A DNA stretch of 64,000 nt from DATHZQ01 sp035458525 (GTDB lineage: Bacteria; Actinomycetota; Acidimicrobiia; Spongiisociales; UBA5794), in assembly GCA_035458525.1 (NCBI GenBank), contig DATHZQ010000093.1, positions 1 to 64,000 of the forward strand, given 5' to 3'. Position 1 is the stretch's first letter. Each line of letters begins with the position of its first letter. The notes under the pieces were generated by a model, which was given only the letters and a program-made list of their open reading frames with translations, was not told where the DNA came from and ran no database searches. Made by a program: the position numbers and the translations under genes. This document shows positions 36,235 through 44,873 of this stretch, piece after piece.

Positions 36235-36849
36235 GTGGGCAACACACCGAAGATCAAGCGTCGCAAGGACACGAAGAAGCCACAGCAGGCCGCCGGGGCC
36301 ATCGGGGCGCCGTGGCTCCGCAGGGTGGGGATCGGGGTCGGGGTCGCCGCAGTTCTCGGCTTTGCGGTGTTCATGGCTCTCGGTGATCCGCCCATACCGG
36401 ACGGTGCCCCGGAGGGAACACGTGAGGTCGATGTCGCGGGCGCCCAGCACGTCGATGGAGACATTCACGACGAGACGGACGGCGAAACGCCCGCCGGCGG
36501 CGACCACAACGCTGTGTGGCTGAACTGTGGCGTCTACGACGAGACCGTCGACTCGGAGTTCGCCGTGCACTCGCTGGAGCACGGCGCGGTGTGGATCACC
36601 TACGGATCGAGTCTCGACGGAGCCGGCGTCGACACGCTGCGAGGCGTCGCATCGAGCCGCGCCAAGGTGATCGTCAGCCCCGTTCCGAACCAGCAACCAC
36701 CGGTCCGGGCGACTGCCTGGGGATACCAGCTCGACCTCGAGGATCCGGGTGATCTCCGTTTGCGCCAATTCGTCAGCGAGTTCGAAGGAAGCCCCAACGC
36801 GCCCGAGCCCGGCGGGCTGTGCACCGGCGGCACCGGCCAACCTTCGTAG
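36235..36849 (+). CDS. DUF3105 family membrane-anchored protein
   Basis: 204-aa protein: a basic N-terminus, one membrane helix (residues 31-48) and an outside DUF3105 domain (about 60-190). Family block: NCGVYDETVDSEFAVHSLEHGAVWITY. The conserved Cys and two His residues (HSLEH) could bind metal. GTG start with GGGAGGG upstream. Presence within the copper island and an operator-like dyad before it suggest a metal-related role; the family function is not known. Confidence 0.88.
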   Translation: MGNTPKIKRRKDTKKPQQAAGAIGAPWLRRVGIGVGVAAVLGFAVFMALGDPPIPDGAPEGTREVDVAGAQHVDGDIHDETDGETPAGGDHNAVWLNCGVYDETVDSEFAVHSLEHGAVWITYGSSLDGAGVDTLRGVASSRAKVIVSPVPNQQPPVRATAWGYQLDLEDPGDLRLRQFVSEFEGSPNAPEPGGLCTGGTGQPS

Positions 36850-36855
36850 CCGAGC

Positions 36856-37803
36856 TCACAGGTGACAGAACGGCGCCACGACCGCCAGATGGTGGGTATG
36901 GCCAATCCAGGCCATGAGCACGGCGCCCGCCAGCGCGACGCCGGAAACAACACTCAGCCAGACCGCAGCCGCGACCACGGACGATCCGCGAGGGGCCCGC
37001 GCCAACATGCGCATCCGCTCCTCGGTGAGGATCGACGGGGAGAAGGCGAGCCCAGCCCATGAGACCGGCACCGGCGCGACCGCCACCTTTCGGATCGCCT
37101 CCCTCACCTCCATCCGCCTGGGGCAGGCGGCACCGGCCGCTGACTCGTCGGCGGACCGCTCCAACCCGAACCGCCACGCCTGAACGCTCCTCCCGAACAG
37201 CGGCATCCACGAGAAACAGCGAGCAAGTCCGCCCAGTATCAGTTGGTGGCGGTGGTGACCAAGCTCGACATGAGCACGCTCATGCTCGAGCACCACGGCT
37301 AGCTCACGGTCCTCCAAGCTTTGCAGCAGCCCTGAGCTCACGACGATGCGCGCAGGGGCGCCAGGAAGGGCCATCGCCAGAGAACGCGCCACGTCGACGA
37401 CGACCACATCGCATCCATCGACCCGAGCAATCGGCCGTCCAAGCACTACGGTGAAATCCCAGAGAGCGCGCCGGTCTCGGACAGCCTTGAGCATCCCGGT
37501 CGCCATCGTGATCGGCAGAGCCACGGAGGCGACAGCTGCCACCCAGCCCGTCACCGCTCCACCCGGGACAAGGTGACCAGCCACGCGCTCGCACAACGAC
37601 GCAAGCTGCGTGAGCCCAAAAGCACGCAGAACGGTCGGCACCGCGGCCAGCATGAGGGCGGCCTCGATGAAGACGACCCCGGCAACGATGCTCAGCGCCA
37701 CAGCCCCGACGTAGCGATTCGGTGCAACGTGCCTGCTGGGTCGAAGGGATACGCCGGGCGCTGCGAGGAGCCCCACAGCAACGGCGAAGAGGAGAACGCT
37801 CAC
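36856..37803 (-). CDS. BlaR1-like M56-family membrane metalloprotease
   Basis: 315-aa membrane protease. Helices near 30-60, 82-104 and 276-300; the zinc motif HERAH is at residues 174-178 (VVLEHERAHVELGHH), with the later glutamate in LERSADESAAG. It has no beta-lactam-binding domain, unlike true BlaR1, so it is the short actinobacterial form paired with BlaI-type repressors. The start overlaps the repressor stop (GTGA). The likely role is proteolytic inactivation of the repressor or an independent cell-envelope protease. Convergent with the DUF3105 gene. Confidence 0.88.
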   Translation of the reverse strand: MSVLLFAVAVGLLAAPGVSLRPSRHVAPNRYVGAVALSIVAGVVFIEAALMLAAVPTVLRAFGLTQLASLCERVAGHLVPGGAVTGWVAAVASVALPITMATGMLKAVRDRRALWDFTVVLGRPIARVDGCDVVVVDVARSLAMALPGAPARIVVSSGLLQSLEDRELAVVLEHERAHVELGHHRHQLILGGLARCFSWMPLFGRSVQAWRFGLERSADESAAGAACPRRMEVREAIRKVAVAPVPVSWAGLAFSPSILTEERMRMLARAPRGSSVVAAAVWLSVVSGVALAGAVLMAWIGHTHHLAVVAPFCHL

Positions 37804-38204
37804 GGGCTTTCGAGGACTCGACGCAACCGAGCACGGTCGTCGGCATCAAGCTCATCGACGAAGCGGCTCAGAGCCCGATCGCGGTCGGAGGCGATGGCCA
37901 GCATCTCCGCCATCTGCGAGGCGGCGAATTCCTCCTGCCCGAGCACAGGGCCGTACTCGTAGGCACGCCCTCGCTTGCGCCGGTCCAGGCGGCCCTTCTT
38001 CCACAGGCGGTTCATCACGGTCATCACCGTCGTATAGGCGAGGGCATCGCCTCCGGCCATCTGCTCCTGCACTTCGCCGGGAGTCAGCCAATCGTCGGCA
38101 CCCCAAAGGACGTCCATCACTGCATTCTCGAGCACAGGCCGCCGCGCCACGCTTCGCCTCCGTCTGCCGGGCCGTCGCCGGAGCGTAGCAGCCGACGCAG
38201 ACAT
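37800..38204 (-). CDS. BlaI/MecI/CopY-family transcriptional repressor
   Basis: 134-aa winged-helix repressor. The DNA-binding part has RRPVLENAVMDVLWGADDWLTPGEVQEQM and the recognition helix LAYTTVMTVMNRLWKKGRLDRRKRGRAYEY, a close match to the Penicillinase_R family. The C-terminal helices mediate dimerisation. It lacks the CxCx4CxC motif of copper-responsive CopY, so it is unlikely to bind copper directly. ATG at 38204 is set directly against an operator-like dyad, indicating autoregulation. Divergent from the SHOCT-copper ATPase-cytochrome operon, with which it shares the operator. Confidence 0.9.
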   Translation of the reverse strand: MSASAATLRRRPGRRRRSVARRPVLENAVMDVLWGADDWLTPGEVQEQMAGGDALAYTTVMTVMNRLWKKGRLDRRKRGRAYEYGPVLGQEEFAASQMAEMLAIASDRDRALSRFVDELDADDRARLRRVLESP

Positions 38205-38220
38205 GCGACGTTTTGTAGTA
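38204..38220. promoter_or_regulatory. BlaI/CopY-type operator 3 with overlapping divergent promoters
   Basis: TGCGACG-TTT-TGTAGTA. On the plus strand TAGTAT at its right edge can serve as a -10 box for the copper ATPase operon; on the minus strand TATACT in the same place can serve blaI. One bound repressor would silence both directions. Confidence 0.65.
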
Positions 38221-38284
38221 TATGAATCCCTGCCTTGACATTCCAGCCGACCGAAAGATGTACAGCGCTTCAAGGAGGTCAGCG

Positions 38285-38587
38285 ATGACGATCACATCAA
38301 CGTTTGCGACCGCTGTCGTACCGTTGCTCGCAGACGCCGGAGACTGGGACCACATGGGCGGATGGGGCTGGGGCATGGCGATCACCGGGTGGGTGTTCAT
38401 GCTGTCGCTCATCGCGCTCGCCGGTTGGGCGATCTGGGCCGCATCGACTGGCCCGGAGCGGACCGAAGGTGGCCCAGACGAGACGGCTCACGCCAAGTCA
38501 GTTCTCGCCGAGCGCTACGCCCGCGGCGAGATCGACAGGGACGAGTACCTCGAGCGGCGCCGGGATCTGGAGACCCACCATGGATGA
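38285..38587 (+). CDS. SHOCT-domain membrane protein
   Basis: 100-aa protein with a short N-terminal Trp/Gly/Met-rich segment (DHMGGWGWGM), one membrane helix (about 35-55) and a C-terminal SHOCT motif (AERYARGEIDRDEYLERRRDLE). Strong ribosome site AAGGAGG before the ATG. It overlaps the copper ATPase gene by 8 bases. Small SHOCT proteins of this type often precede copper-efflux genes in actinobacteria; the Met/His/Trp-rich segment could touch copper, which is inference. Confidence 0.82.
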   Translation: MTITSTFATAVVPLLADAGDWDHMGGWGWGMAITGWVFMLSLIALAGWAIWAASTGPERTEGGPDETAHAKSVLAERYARGEIDRDEYLERRRDLETHHG

Positions 38588-40658
38588 GCTCGCAGCAACG
38601 GACACCGGCACGACGCACGAAGGCCACGCGTCCACAACCGCAACCGCAGCCACCGCTCCGCACGACCATGGTGGGCACGACAAGCACGAGGGGCACAGTC
38701 CCGAGATGTTCCGGGACCGGCTGTGGGTGAGCCTGATCCTCACAGTGCCAATCCTCTATTTCTCCGAGCAAATCCAGGAGTGGTTTGGCTACGAGGCGGT
38801 GACTTTTCCCGGCAACGAGTGGGTCAGCCCAATTCTCTCGACCGTCCTCTTCGTCTACGCCGGAGGCGTCTTCCTCCGAGGGGGACTCCGTGAGCTACGC
38901 GCCCGCGAGCCGGGCATGATGACCTTGATCTCCATCGCGATCTCCGTTGCATACTTCTACAGCATGGCCGTCTCGCTCGGCCTGGACGGCGACCCGTTCT
39001 ACTGGGAACTGGCGACGCTGCTCGACGTCATGCTCCTCGGACACTGGATGGAGATGCGTTCGATTCAGTCGGCGTCGCGGGCACTCGAGCACCTCGCCGC
39101 GATGGTCCCATCGATAGCGCACCGGGTCGAGGCCGACGGCACTGTGGCCGACGTCGAGGTTGCATCGCTCCTCGCCGGCGACCAGATACTCATTCGACCC
39201 GGGGAGCAGGTTCCGGCGGACGGTGACGTGCTCGAGGGAACTTCCTCGATGAACGAGGCGTTCCTCACGGGCGAGTCCCGGCCGGTGCGCCGGACCCTCG
39301 GGGACGAGGTCATCGCTGGTGCTGTGAATGGCGAAGGAGCTCTGACCTTGCAGGTGACCCGCACCGGCGATGCCACCACGCTGAGCCAGATCATGCGGCT
39401 CGTGGAAGAGGCCCAGCAATCGCGAAGCCGGTTCCAGGCGCTCGCCGACCGTGCGGCCTACTGGCTTACCGTGATTGCGATCGGTGTTGCGGTCCCGACG
39501 TTCATCGGTTGGGCGGCCTTTGGCGGAGAGGGCATCACCTTTGCGGTCGCCAGGGCAGTGACCGTGCTCGTAATCGCCTGCCCCCATGCGCTTGGACTCG
39601 CCATTCCGCTGGTCAACATGAATGCGACCGGAGTCGCAGCGAGGAACGGGATTCTCGTCCGCAACCGCGAGGCGTTCGAGCGAGGAAGGAACATCTCGTT
39701 TGTCGCTTTCGACAAGACGGGAACGCTGACGGAGGGCCGGTTCGTTGTGACCGACATCACGACAAATGGCACTCCCGACGAGCAAGTCCTCGCAATAGGA
39801 GCCGGGATTGAGAAGGCGTCAGAGCACCCGCTCGCCGCGGCCATCGTGACCTCAGCCCAAGAGCGGGGGATCGAGCCAGCACAAGCGGGTTCGATCGCAG
39901 CCATCCCCGGCAATGGGATCGAGGGCATCGTGGACACCAATACGGTGCGGGTCGGCCGACCCGAGTGGGCCGCAGAGCTCGGATTGACGATTGGAGACGA
40001 ACTCGCCGCAGCCTTGGCGAGGGCCGACGACCGTGGTGAGAGCGCAATCGCCGTCATGACCGACCGCGAGGTCGTCGGCGTCATCGCGCTCGCTGACAAG
40101 GTGCGAGATTCCGCACGGGCCACGGTTCAGGAGTTGAAGTCCCGGGGAGTGACGCCGGTGATGATCACCGGCGACGCCCACGCCGTCGCAGGAACCGTTG
40201 CCGCCGATCTCGGAATCGACCGCTACTACGCTCGCGTGCTACCCCAGGACAAAGCGCGCATCGTCAACGAACTGAAGACCGAAGGACCGACCGCATTCGT
40301 TGGCGACGGCATCAACGATGCCCCTGCCCTGCTCGCCGCCGACATCGGGATCGCCATCGGCGCTGGTACCAACGTCGCGATCGAATCGGCCGATCTGGTT
40401 CTCGTCGAGGACGACCCAGCCGATGTGGTTCGGACGTTGATGCTCTCGGACGCAACCCGCCGCAAGATGGTGCAGAATCTCGGCTGGGCTACGGGCTACA
40501 ACACGGTGGCCATTCCCCTCGCGGCCGGCGTCGGAGTTGCGTTTGGCGTTCTGCTGCAGCCTGCCGTGGGCGCACTCTTCATGAGCCTGTCCACCGTTAT
40601 CGTTGCGGTCAATGCGCTGCTCTTGAAGCGAGTCGACCTCTCGATGTCCAGGAACTGA
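38580..40658 (+). CDS. copB: Copper-translocating P-type ATPase (CopB-like, CPH type)
   Basis: 692-aa P1B ATPase exporting copper (or silver). The N-terminus is not a CxxC metal-binding domain but a His-rich tail (residues 13-40, eight His). Transmembrane metal motif CPH at 334-336, the P1B-3 signature; actuator TGES (230-233); phosphorylation site DKTGTLT with Asp378; the P1B HP motif in SEHPLAAAI; hinge GDGINDAP. All catalytic residues are present. Start overlaps the SHOCT gene; a cytochrome c gene follows 12 bases after the stop. Transcription probably starts at the operator/promoter near 38204-38220. Confidence 0.93.
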   Translation: MDELAATDTGTTHEGHASTTATAATAPHDHGGHDKHEGHSPEMFRDRLWVSLILTVPILYFSEQIQEWFGYEAVTFPGNEWVSPILSTVLFVYAGGVFLRGGLRELRAREPGMMTLISIAISVAYFYSMAVSLGLDGDPFYWELATLLDVMLLGHWMEMRSIQSASRALEHLAAMVPSIAHRVEADGTVADVEVASLLAGDQILIRPGEQVPADGDVLEGTSSMNEAFLTGESRPVRRTLGDEVIAGAVNGEGALTLQVTRTGDATTLSQIMRLVEEAQQSRSRFQALADRAAYWLTVIAIGVAVPTFIGWAAFGGEGITFAVARAVTVLVIACPHALGLAIPLVNMNATGVAARNGILVRNREAFERGRNISFVAFDKTGTLTEGRFVVTDITTNGTPDEQVLAIGAGIEKASEHPLAAAIVTSAQERGIEPAQAGSIAAIPGNGIEGIVDTNTVRVGRPEWAAELGLTIGDELAAALARADDRGESAIAVMTDREVVGVIALADKVRDSARATVQELKSRGVTPVMITGDAHAVAGTVAADLGIDRYYARVLPQDKARIVNELKTEGPTAFVGDGINDAPALLAADIGIAIGAGTNVAIESADLVLVEDDPADVVRTLMLSDATRRKMVQNLGWATGYNTVAIPLAAGVGVAFGVLLQPAVGALFMSLSTVIVAVNALLLKRVDLSMSRN

Positions 40659-40670
40659 GGGAATCCGCCA

Positions 40671-41117
40671 ATGCCATTCGATGACTGCGACGCTCTCCCG
40701 CTGCGAGCCTCGCGTAGCTGGCGCACACTGGCCGCTGTGACTGCGCTCGCCCTGCTGTCGGCGGCCTGCGGCTCGGAGACTTCAGGTGACGAGGAGGACC
40801 ATGGCATTCCGCCTCAAGACACCGAGCTCGTGGCGCTGGGGTCGGAGATCTACGCAGGACATTGCGCCGAGTGCCACGGCACTGACCTGCGCGGAACGGA
40901 CAGGGGACCATCCCACCTCTCGGAGGTCTACGAACCGAACCACCATGCGGACGGGGCATTCATCCTGGCCATCCAGCGCGGATCGCCCGCCCACCATTGG
41001 CGGTTTGGGGACATGCCAAGGATTGAGGGCCTCGACGGCGACGACATCGCCGCCGTCACTGCATACGTACGAGAGCAGCAGCGCATCGAGGGATTCGAAC
41101 CGTACCCACCGCCCTGA
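40671..41117 (+). CDS. c-type cytochrome lipoprotein
   Basis: 148-aa secreted protein with a lipoprotein-type signal (ALALLSAACGS, Cys near residue 33) and one heme c site, CAECH, about 65 residues in. The methionine ligand is probably in RFGDMPRI. Many histidines (HHADG, PAHHW) surround the heme region. It may pass electrons outside the cell to or from the multicopper oxidase or respiratory chain. Third gene of the copper operon; the start at 40671 gives a proper signal peptide. Confidence 0.87.
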   Translation: MPFDDCDALPLRASRSWRTLAAVTALALLSAACGSETSGDEEDHGIPPQDTELVALGSEIYAGHCAECHGTDLRGTDRGPSHLSEVYEPNHHADGAFILAIQRGSPAHHWRFGDMPRIEGLDGDDIAAVTAYVREQQRIEGFEPYPPP

Positions 41118-41171
41118 GCAGACATCCGCAGGAGACGGGCGTACACGATTCTGCGTGACGTATTGCCTCCG

Positions 41172-42728
41172 CTAGGACGCGGCGCCTACGAGGGCTGCCG
41201 TTGCGGCAACCACGCCAACGAGCACAGAGCCCTCGATGCGGACAACCCGGCGCAGCCGATCTCCAACGGCCTCCTGACCCTCGTCTGCGTCCAGATACGG
41301 AACGACGAATCGATGGTTGTAGCCGCCCAGACCCACGGCGATCCCGACCAAGGCCAACTTGAGCAGGAGGAATCGGCCCCAGGGGGTGGAGATCAGCTCA
41401 CTGGGCGAGTCGAGGATTGCCCATGTCAACGCCAATCCGGCGACGGCGACCGCCGCCAGCGCGATAGCGGCGACACTCGAAAAGCGAACGGCGAGCTCGG
41501 CAGCCTCGAGTCGAACGCCTCGGCGCCGCCTCCAGGCCAGCAGCCTGCCGAGCATCAGCACACCACCTACCCACACGCCCGCTGCCACGACGTGAGTTAC
41601 GGCGGCAAGCCGAACCACGACGGCCGGCGTGGTGGTCACGGTGTGGCCATCGAAGAGGTAGGACAGCGCAACTGCGACTGCTCCCGCGATCGCGACGGTG
41701 GAACCGGCGAGGTTGAGTCGGTAGCGCGTGATCGGAGCCGAGGTCAGGAGAGCCGGGCCCGAGCTAGCGGGCGCACCATCCACTGGAGCGTAAGCGTCAC
41801 CGTCGTGACGGTCCGATGCGGGCCGAACTTCCGCCGACGTCCCGCGCAGCAGTGCAATGCCGCCGCCAATCCGGAGCACGACGGCGACGCCGAATGGGCT
41901 GATGAGTGCGGCCAGCAGTCCGGCCGGCAAGATGGCGTCCAACAGCGAGCCAGACAGCATCATGCTCGTTCCGAGGACCTCGAGGGCGGTACCCGCCACG
42001 ATGGCAACTCCAGAACGACGAATCCAAAACGTCGCCTCCGCTACCTCCCGCGGACTCCCCACCAACGTCGTTGCAGCGAAGGCGATCACGCCCAGCCCGA
42101 CGAGTGCGCCCAGCAACGAGAGCCAGCGCCCCATTCGAGCGATTCCGTCGCCCGGAGGCGGCTCGGCCTCGATCAGAGCTGCTGCGGCGAGCGCGGCGTT
42201 CGGGGCGACATGCGCACCGTCTGCTCCAACAGCTTCACCGGCAGCGTCGGAGCGACCGGCTTCCGATTGAGCTGTTTCCGATTGGCTCGGTCCGGCTGGC
42301 GATGTCTCGGACTGTGCCGCTTCGGGTTGCGGTGGTGGCACCGGTCCGGCGCTCGTGAGGGTGAACCCGATCAAGCCTGATCGCGGGTGCGCATCGCCCG
42401 CACGCACGGTCCACGACACTGCGTACGCTCCATCCTCGAGCGACGCATCCGGAACGATGACGAGCCGATCCTCCGCGGGCTGCTCGACTGCGATCAGCTG
42501 CTCCTCGCCCGTCGCATCGATCAGAATGAGACCCTCTCCCGCAAGGGCGACGCTTGCGCTGAACGTCAGCTCGATGTGCGCCGGGCTCGTGTCGAGGTTG
42601 GACCCATCCATTGGGTCACTTGCCGCAAGGTCCACATGAGCGGCGGCAGGCGTCGCCTGCGCAAGGACGAAACCGGCCACGAGGGCGAACGCCAACAGGG
42701 CACGCACACGTCTGACGAGATGCTCCAC
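41172..42728 (-). CDS. CopC-CopD fusion protein
   Basis: 518-aa copper-handling membrane protein. A signal peptide ends at AAA-HVDLAASDP, so His is the first mature residue, as in CopC, where it binds Cu(II). The second copper His lies in GDAHPRSGLIGF. CopC domain 31-127, then a Glu/Gln/Ser/Ala-rich linker (about 130-175), then a CopD domain with eight membrane helices (about 200-515) including THVVAAGVWVGGVL. GTG start with AGGAGGA. Probably imports or buffers copper. Its promoter carries operator 4. Confidence 0.9.
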   Translation of the reverse strand: MEHLVRRVRALLAFALVAGFVLAQATPAAAHVDLAASDPMDGSNLDTSPAHIELTFSASVALAGEGLILIDATGEEQLIAVEQPAEDRLVIVPDASLEDGAYAVSWTVRAGDAHPRSGLIGFTLTSAGPVPPPQPEAAQSETSPAGPSQSETAQSEAGRSDAAGEAVGADGAHVAPNAALAAAALIEAEPPPGDGIARMGRWLSLLGALVGLGVIAFAATTLVGSPREVAEATFWIRRSGVAIVAGTALEVLGTSMMLSGSLLDAILPAGLLAALISPFGVAVVLRIGGGIALLRGTSAEVRPASDRHDGDAYAPVDGAPASSGPALLTSAPITRYRLNLAGSTVAIAGAVAVALSYLFDGHTVTTTPAVVVRLAAVTHVVAAGVWVGGVLMLGRLLAWRRRRGVRLEAAELAVRFSSVAAIALAAVAVAGLALTWAILDSPSELISTPWGRFLLLKLALVGIAVGLGGYNHRFVVPYLDADEGQEAVGDRLRRVVRIEGSVLVGVVAATAALVGAAS

Positions 42729-42902
42729 GGCTTTGGCTCCTCCTACCGAGCGTGCAAACCTTGCCGTTCCTGATCCGGCGCTGACTCGACGATGGTCGCG
42801 GTGACGCGCTGCAAAGCGGCCCGAGCGAAACGGGCCGTCGCACAGTTCGGAAGGCGGCGCAAAGCGTGCACAGGTACCTCGGAATCGGCTACCGAAGGCG
42901 GC

Positions 42903-42930
42903 ATACTACGACGTTGCGTCGTATAGCCAA
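42903..42930 (-). promoter_or_regulatory. Promoter with BlaI/CopY-type operator 4, upstream of copC-copD
   Basis: Perfect dyad TACGACG-TTG-CGTCGTA at 42907-42923. On the minus strand it lies between -35 TTGGCT (42925-42930) and -10 TAGTAT (42903-42908), spacer 16. Repressor binding would block RNA polymerase. The leader to the GTG at 42728 would be about 165 bases; no riboswitch was recognised in it. Confidence 0.7.
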
Positions 42931-43034
42931 GTCATCGGACGACCAGCGGACGGTCCGCGTGTCACGAACTCAGCAGCGTCAGGGGCGGGATCACCGCCCC
43001 CAACGCCTTCCGTTGCCCTCCGATCGACTGGGAA

Positions 43035-44873
43035 TCAGCCGATCACGAGGCCTGCGGCCATGCCTGCTTCGTAGTGATCCGGGAGCAGGCAGGCAACCAA
43101 CTCGTACTCGACGCCCGGCTCGAACGTGATGGTCAGGTCGGCTACCTCGCCGGGCTGCACCAAGACCAAAGCCTCCTGGGCATCGTCGCCGTGGTGATCG
43201 TCGTGTCCGCCGGCGAGGTGCTCCTCCACTTCGTGCAGGGTCGTCACCCGGAGCTCGTGCTCGACCAAACCGACGTTGCGCACACGGAACGTGACCGTCT
43301 CGCCTTCCTCCACCTCGAACTCGTCCGGCGAGAACGCAAAGTCGCTGGCGTCGACCTCGATGATCCGCCCTAGCGCCTGGGACGCGTCGCTGTCCGTGGC
43401 GTCGTCGTCGTGAGCACTCTCGTCACCGTGGTCTCCATCGTCACCGTGGTCTCCATCGTCGCTGTGGCTCGCCTCCGCTCCGTCGTTGTCGCCGGGCTCG
43501 ACGATGACCGCAGTCACCATGCCGAACATCCCCTCATGACTCTCGACGTGCGTCAGAACATGGCAGTGCCACACCCAGACACCTGGGTCCGTGGCCTGGA
43601 CCAGCACTGAGTAGCGCTCACCCGGAGCCACGTTGATCGTGTCTGCGCCGTAAGGGACGTCGAGGGGAAGCCCGTCTTTGGCGAACACGACCTGCGGGAA
43701 CTGGTGCATGTGCATCGGATGCGGCACAAGGCCTTCGTTGTAGTACGTGACGAGCAGCCAGTCGCCCTGCTGCACCACGTACGGCTGCGTGGCCGGGAAA
43801 CTCTTGCCGTTGAGCGAGAAGCCGATCACGCCGGCGTCGTTCAGCACCATGGGAATCTCGTGAGCCACTTCGAGATCATGAGGAATGACGATGCCGCTGA
43901 CGGTCTGACCGCGCGGTATGGGCTGCTCACCGATCTGGAAGACGCCAAACAGGCCGTTGGGCACCTGGATCTGAGCGTGATGGTGGGCGTGGTACATGCC
44001 CACCGCGGGGCTGTCTGCGACGAACTCGTAGGTGTACGTCTCACCAGAGTGGATCAGCGGCTGTGTCAGCGGGGCCACGCCGTCCTGGTCGTTCGGGGTG
44101 TCAACGCCATGCCAGTGAATGTCGGTGCCCATCGGCAGTTGATTGTCGAGAATGACCCGGACCCGGTCGCCCACATCGACATGGATCGCCGGACCCGGAA
44201 CCTGTCCGTTGTAGGCCCATGCGTCGACGAACTTGCCCGGCTCGACCTCCCACGGGACGATCGAGGTCGTGAGGCGGAACTCCTTCGTCCCATCGTCGAG
44301 GATCGCCGGTTGCAGCGGCTGGTTGCCGAGACCTTCGGTCGCCGCCGGGAACTCGAGGATGCTGTCCTCCATGATCTGGTCGAGCGCCTCCCAGTCCGGC
44401 GGCTCCGCTTCCGAAGCCGCTTCGGGCAGGTTTCCGTCTTCGTCCGTGACCAGCAGCGCACCGCGCATACCCGCGGAGACGTGGCCAGGGATGTCGCAGA
44501 TGACTTCGTAGCGACCGGGCTCGAGCTCACCAAGATCCAGGATGGCTTCCTGGCCTCCGCTCAGATCGGCCGTACGCCGGTTCAGCTCCGTGACGACCAC
44601 ATTGTGCGCGACGGAGCCTACGTTGGCGACGGAGAGCTGCACGTCACCGGTTGGTGCAACGAACTCACCGCCGATGGCAAACTCGGTCAACTCGACATCG
44701 AGAAGCGTCGACACCGGCTCTGATGACGTTTCTTCCTCCTCTGCGGCGGCGGCCGCTTCACCGTCATAGGTCACTCCGGCGACAACGATCACCGCCAGCG
44801 CGAGGAGGGCAAGCAGAACGAGGAACGAGTCGAACAACCTGCCTTGTCCCGAGAATGATTCACCTTTGGCCAC
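43035..44873 (-). CDS. Multicopper oxidase with extra N- and C-terminal cupredoxin domains
   Basis: 612-aa exported, membrane-anchored protein (helix 15-35). Domain order: cupredoxin 1 (55-145; type 1 ligands in VAHNVVV and CDIPGHVSAGM), two-domain multicopper oxidase (195-475), His/Asp-rich linker (DGDHGDDGDHGDESAH, about 478-500), cupredoxin 2 (505-612; EHELRVT and CLLPDHYEAGM). Oxidase copper motifs are complete: HWHG, YHAHHHAQ, HPMHMH and HCHVLTHVESHEGM. Strong ribosome site AGGAGG before the GTG. Likely oxidises Cu(I) or an organic/metal substrate and accepts electrons through its own cupredoxins. Nitrite reductase-like two-domain oxidases are the nearest family. Confidence 0.9.
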   Translation of the reverse strand: MAKGESFSGQGRLFDSFLVLLALLALAVIVVAGVTYDGEAAAAAEEEETSSEPVSTLLDVELTEFAIGGEFVAPTGDVQLSVANVGSVAHNVVVTELNRRTADLSGGQEAILDLGELEPGRYEVICDIPGHVSAGMRGALLVTDEDGNLPEAASEAEPPDWEALDQIMEDSILEFPAATEGLGNQPLQPAILDDGTKEFRLTTSIVPWEVEPGKFVDAWAYNGQVPGPAIHVDVGDRVRVILDNQLPMGTDIHWHGVDTPNDQDGVAPLTQPLIHSGETYTYEFVADSPAVGMYHAHHHAQIQVPNGLFGVFQIGEQPIPRGQTVSGIVIPHDLEVAHEIPMVLNDAGVIGFSLNGKSFPATQPYVVQQGDWLLVTYYNEGLVPHPMHMHQFPQVVFAKDGLPLDVPYGADTINVAPGERYSVLVQATDPGVWVWHCHVLTHVESHEGMFGMVTAVIVEPGDNDGAEASHSDDGDHGDDGDHGDESAHDDDATDSDASQALGRIIEVDASDFAFSPDEFEVEEGETVTFRVRNVGLVEHELRVTTLHEVEEHLAGGHDDHHGDDAQEALVLVQPGEVADLTITFEPGVEYELVACLLPDHYEAGMAAGLVIG

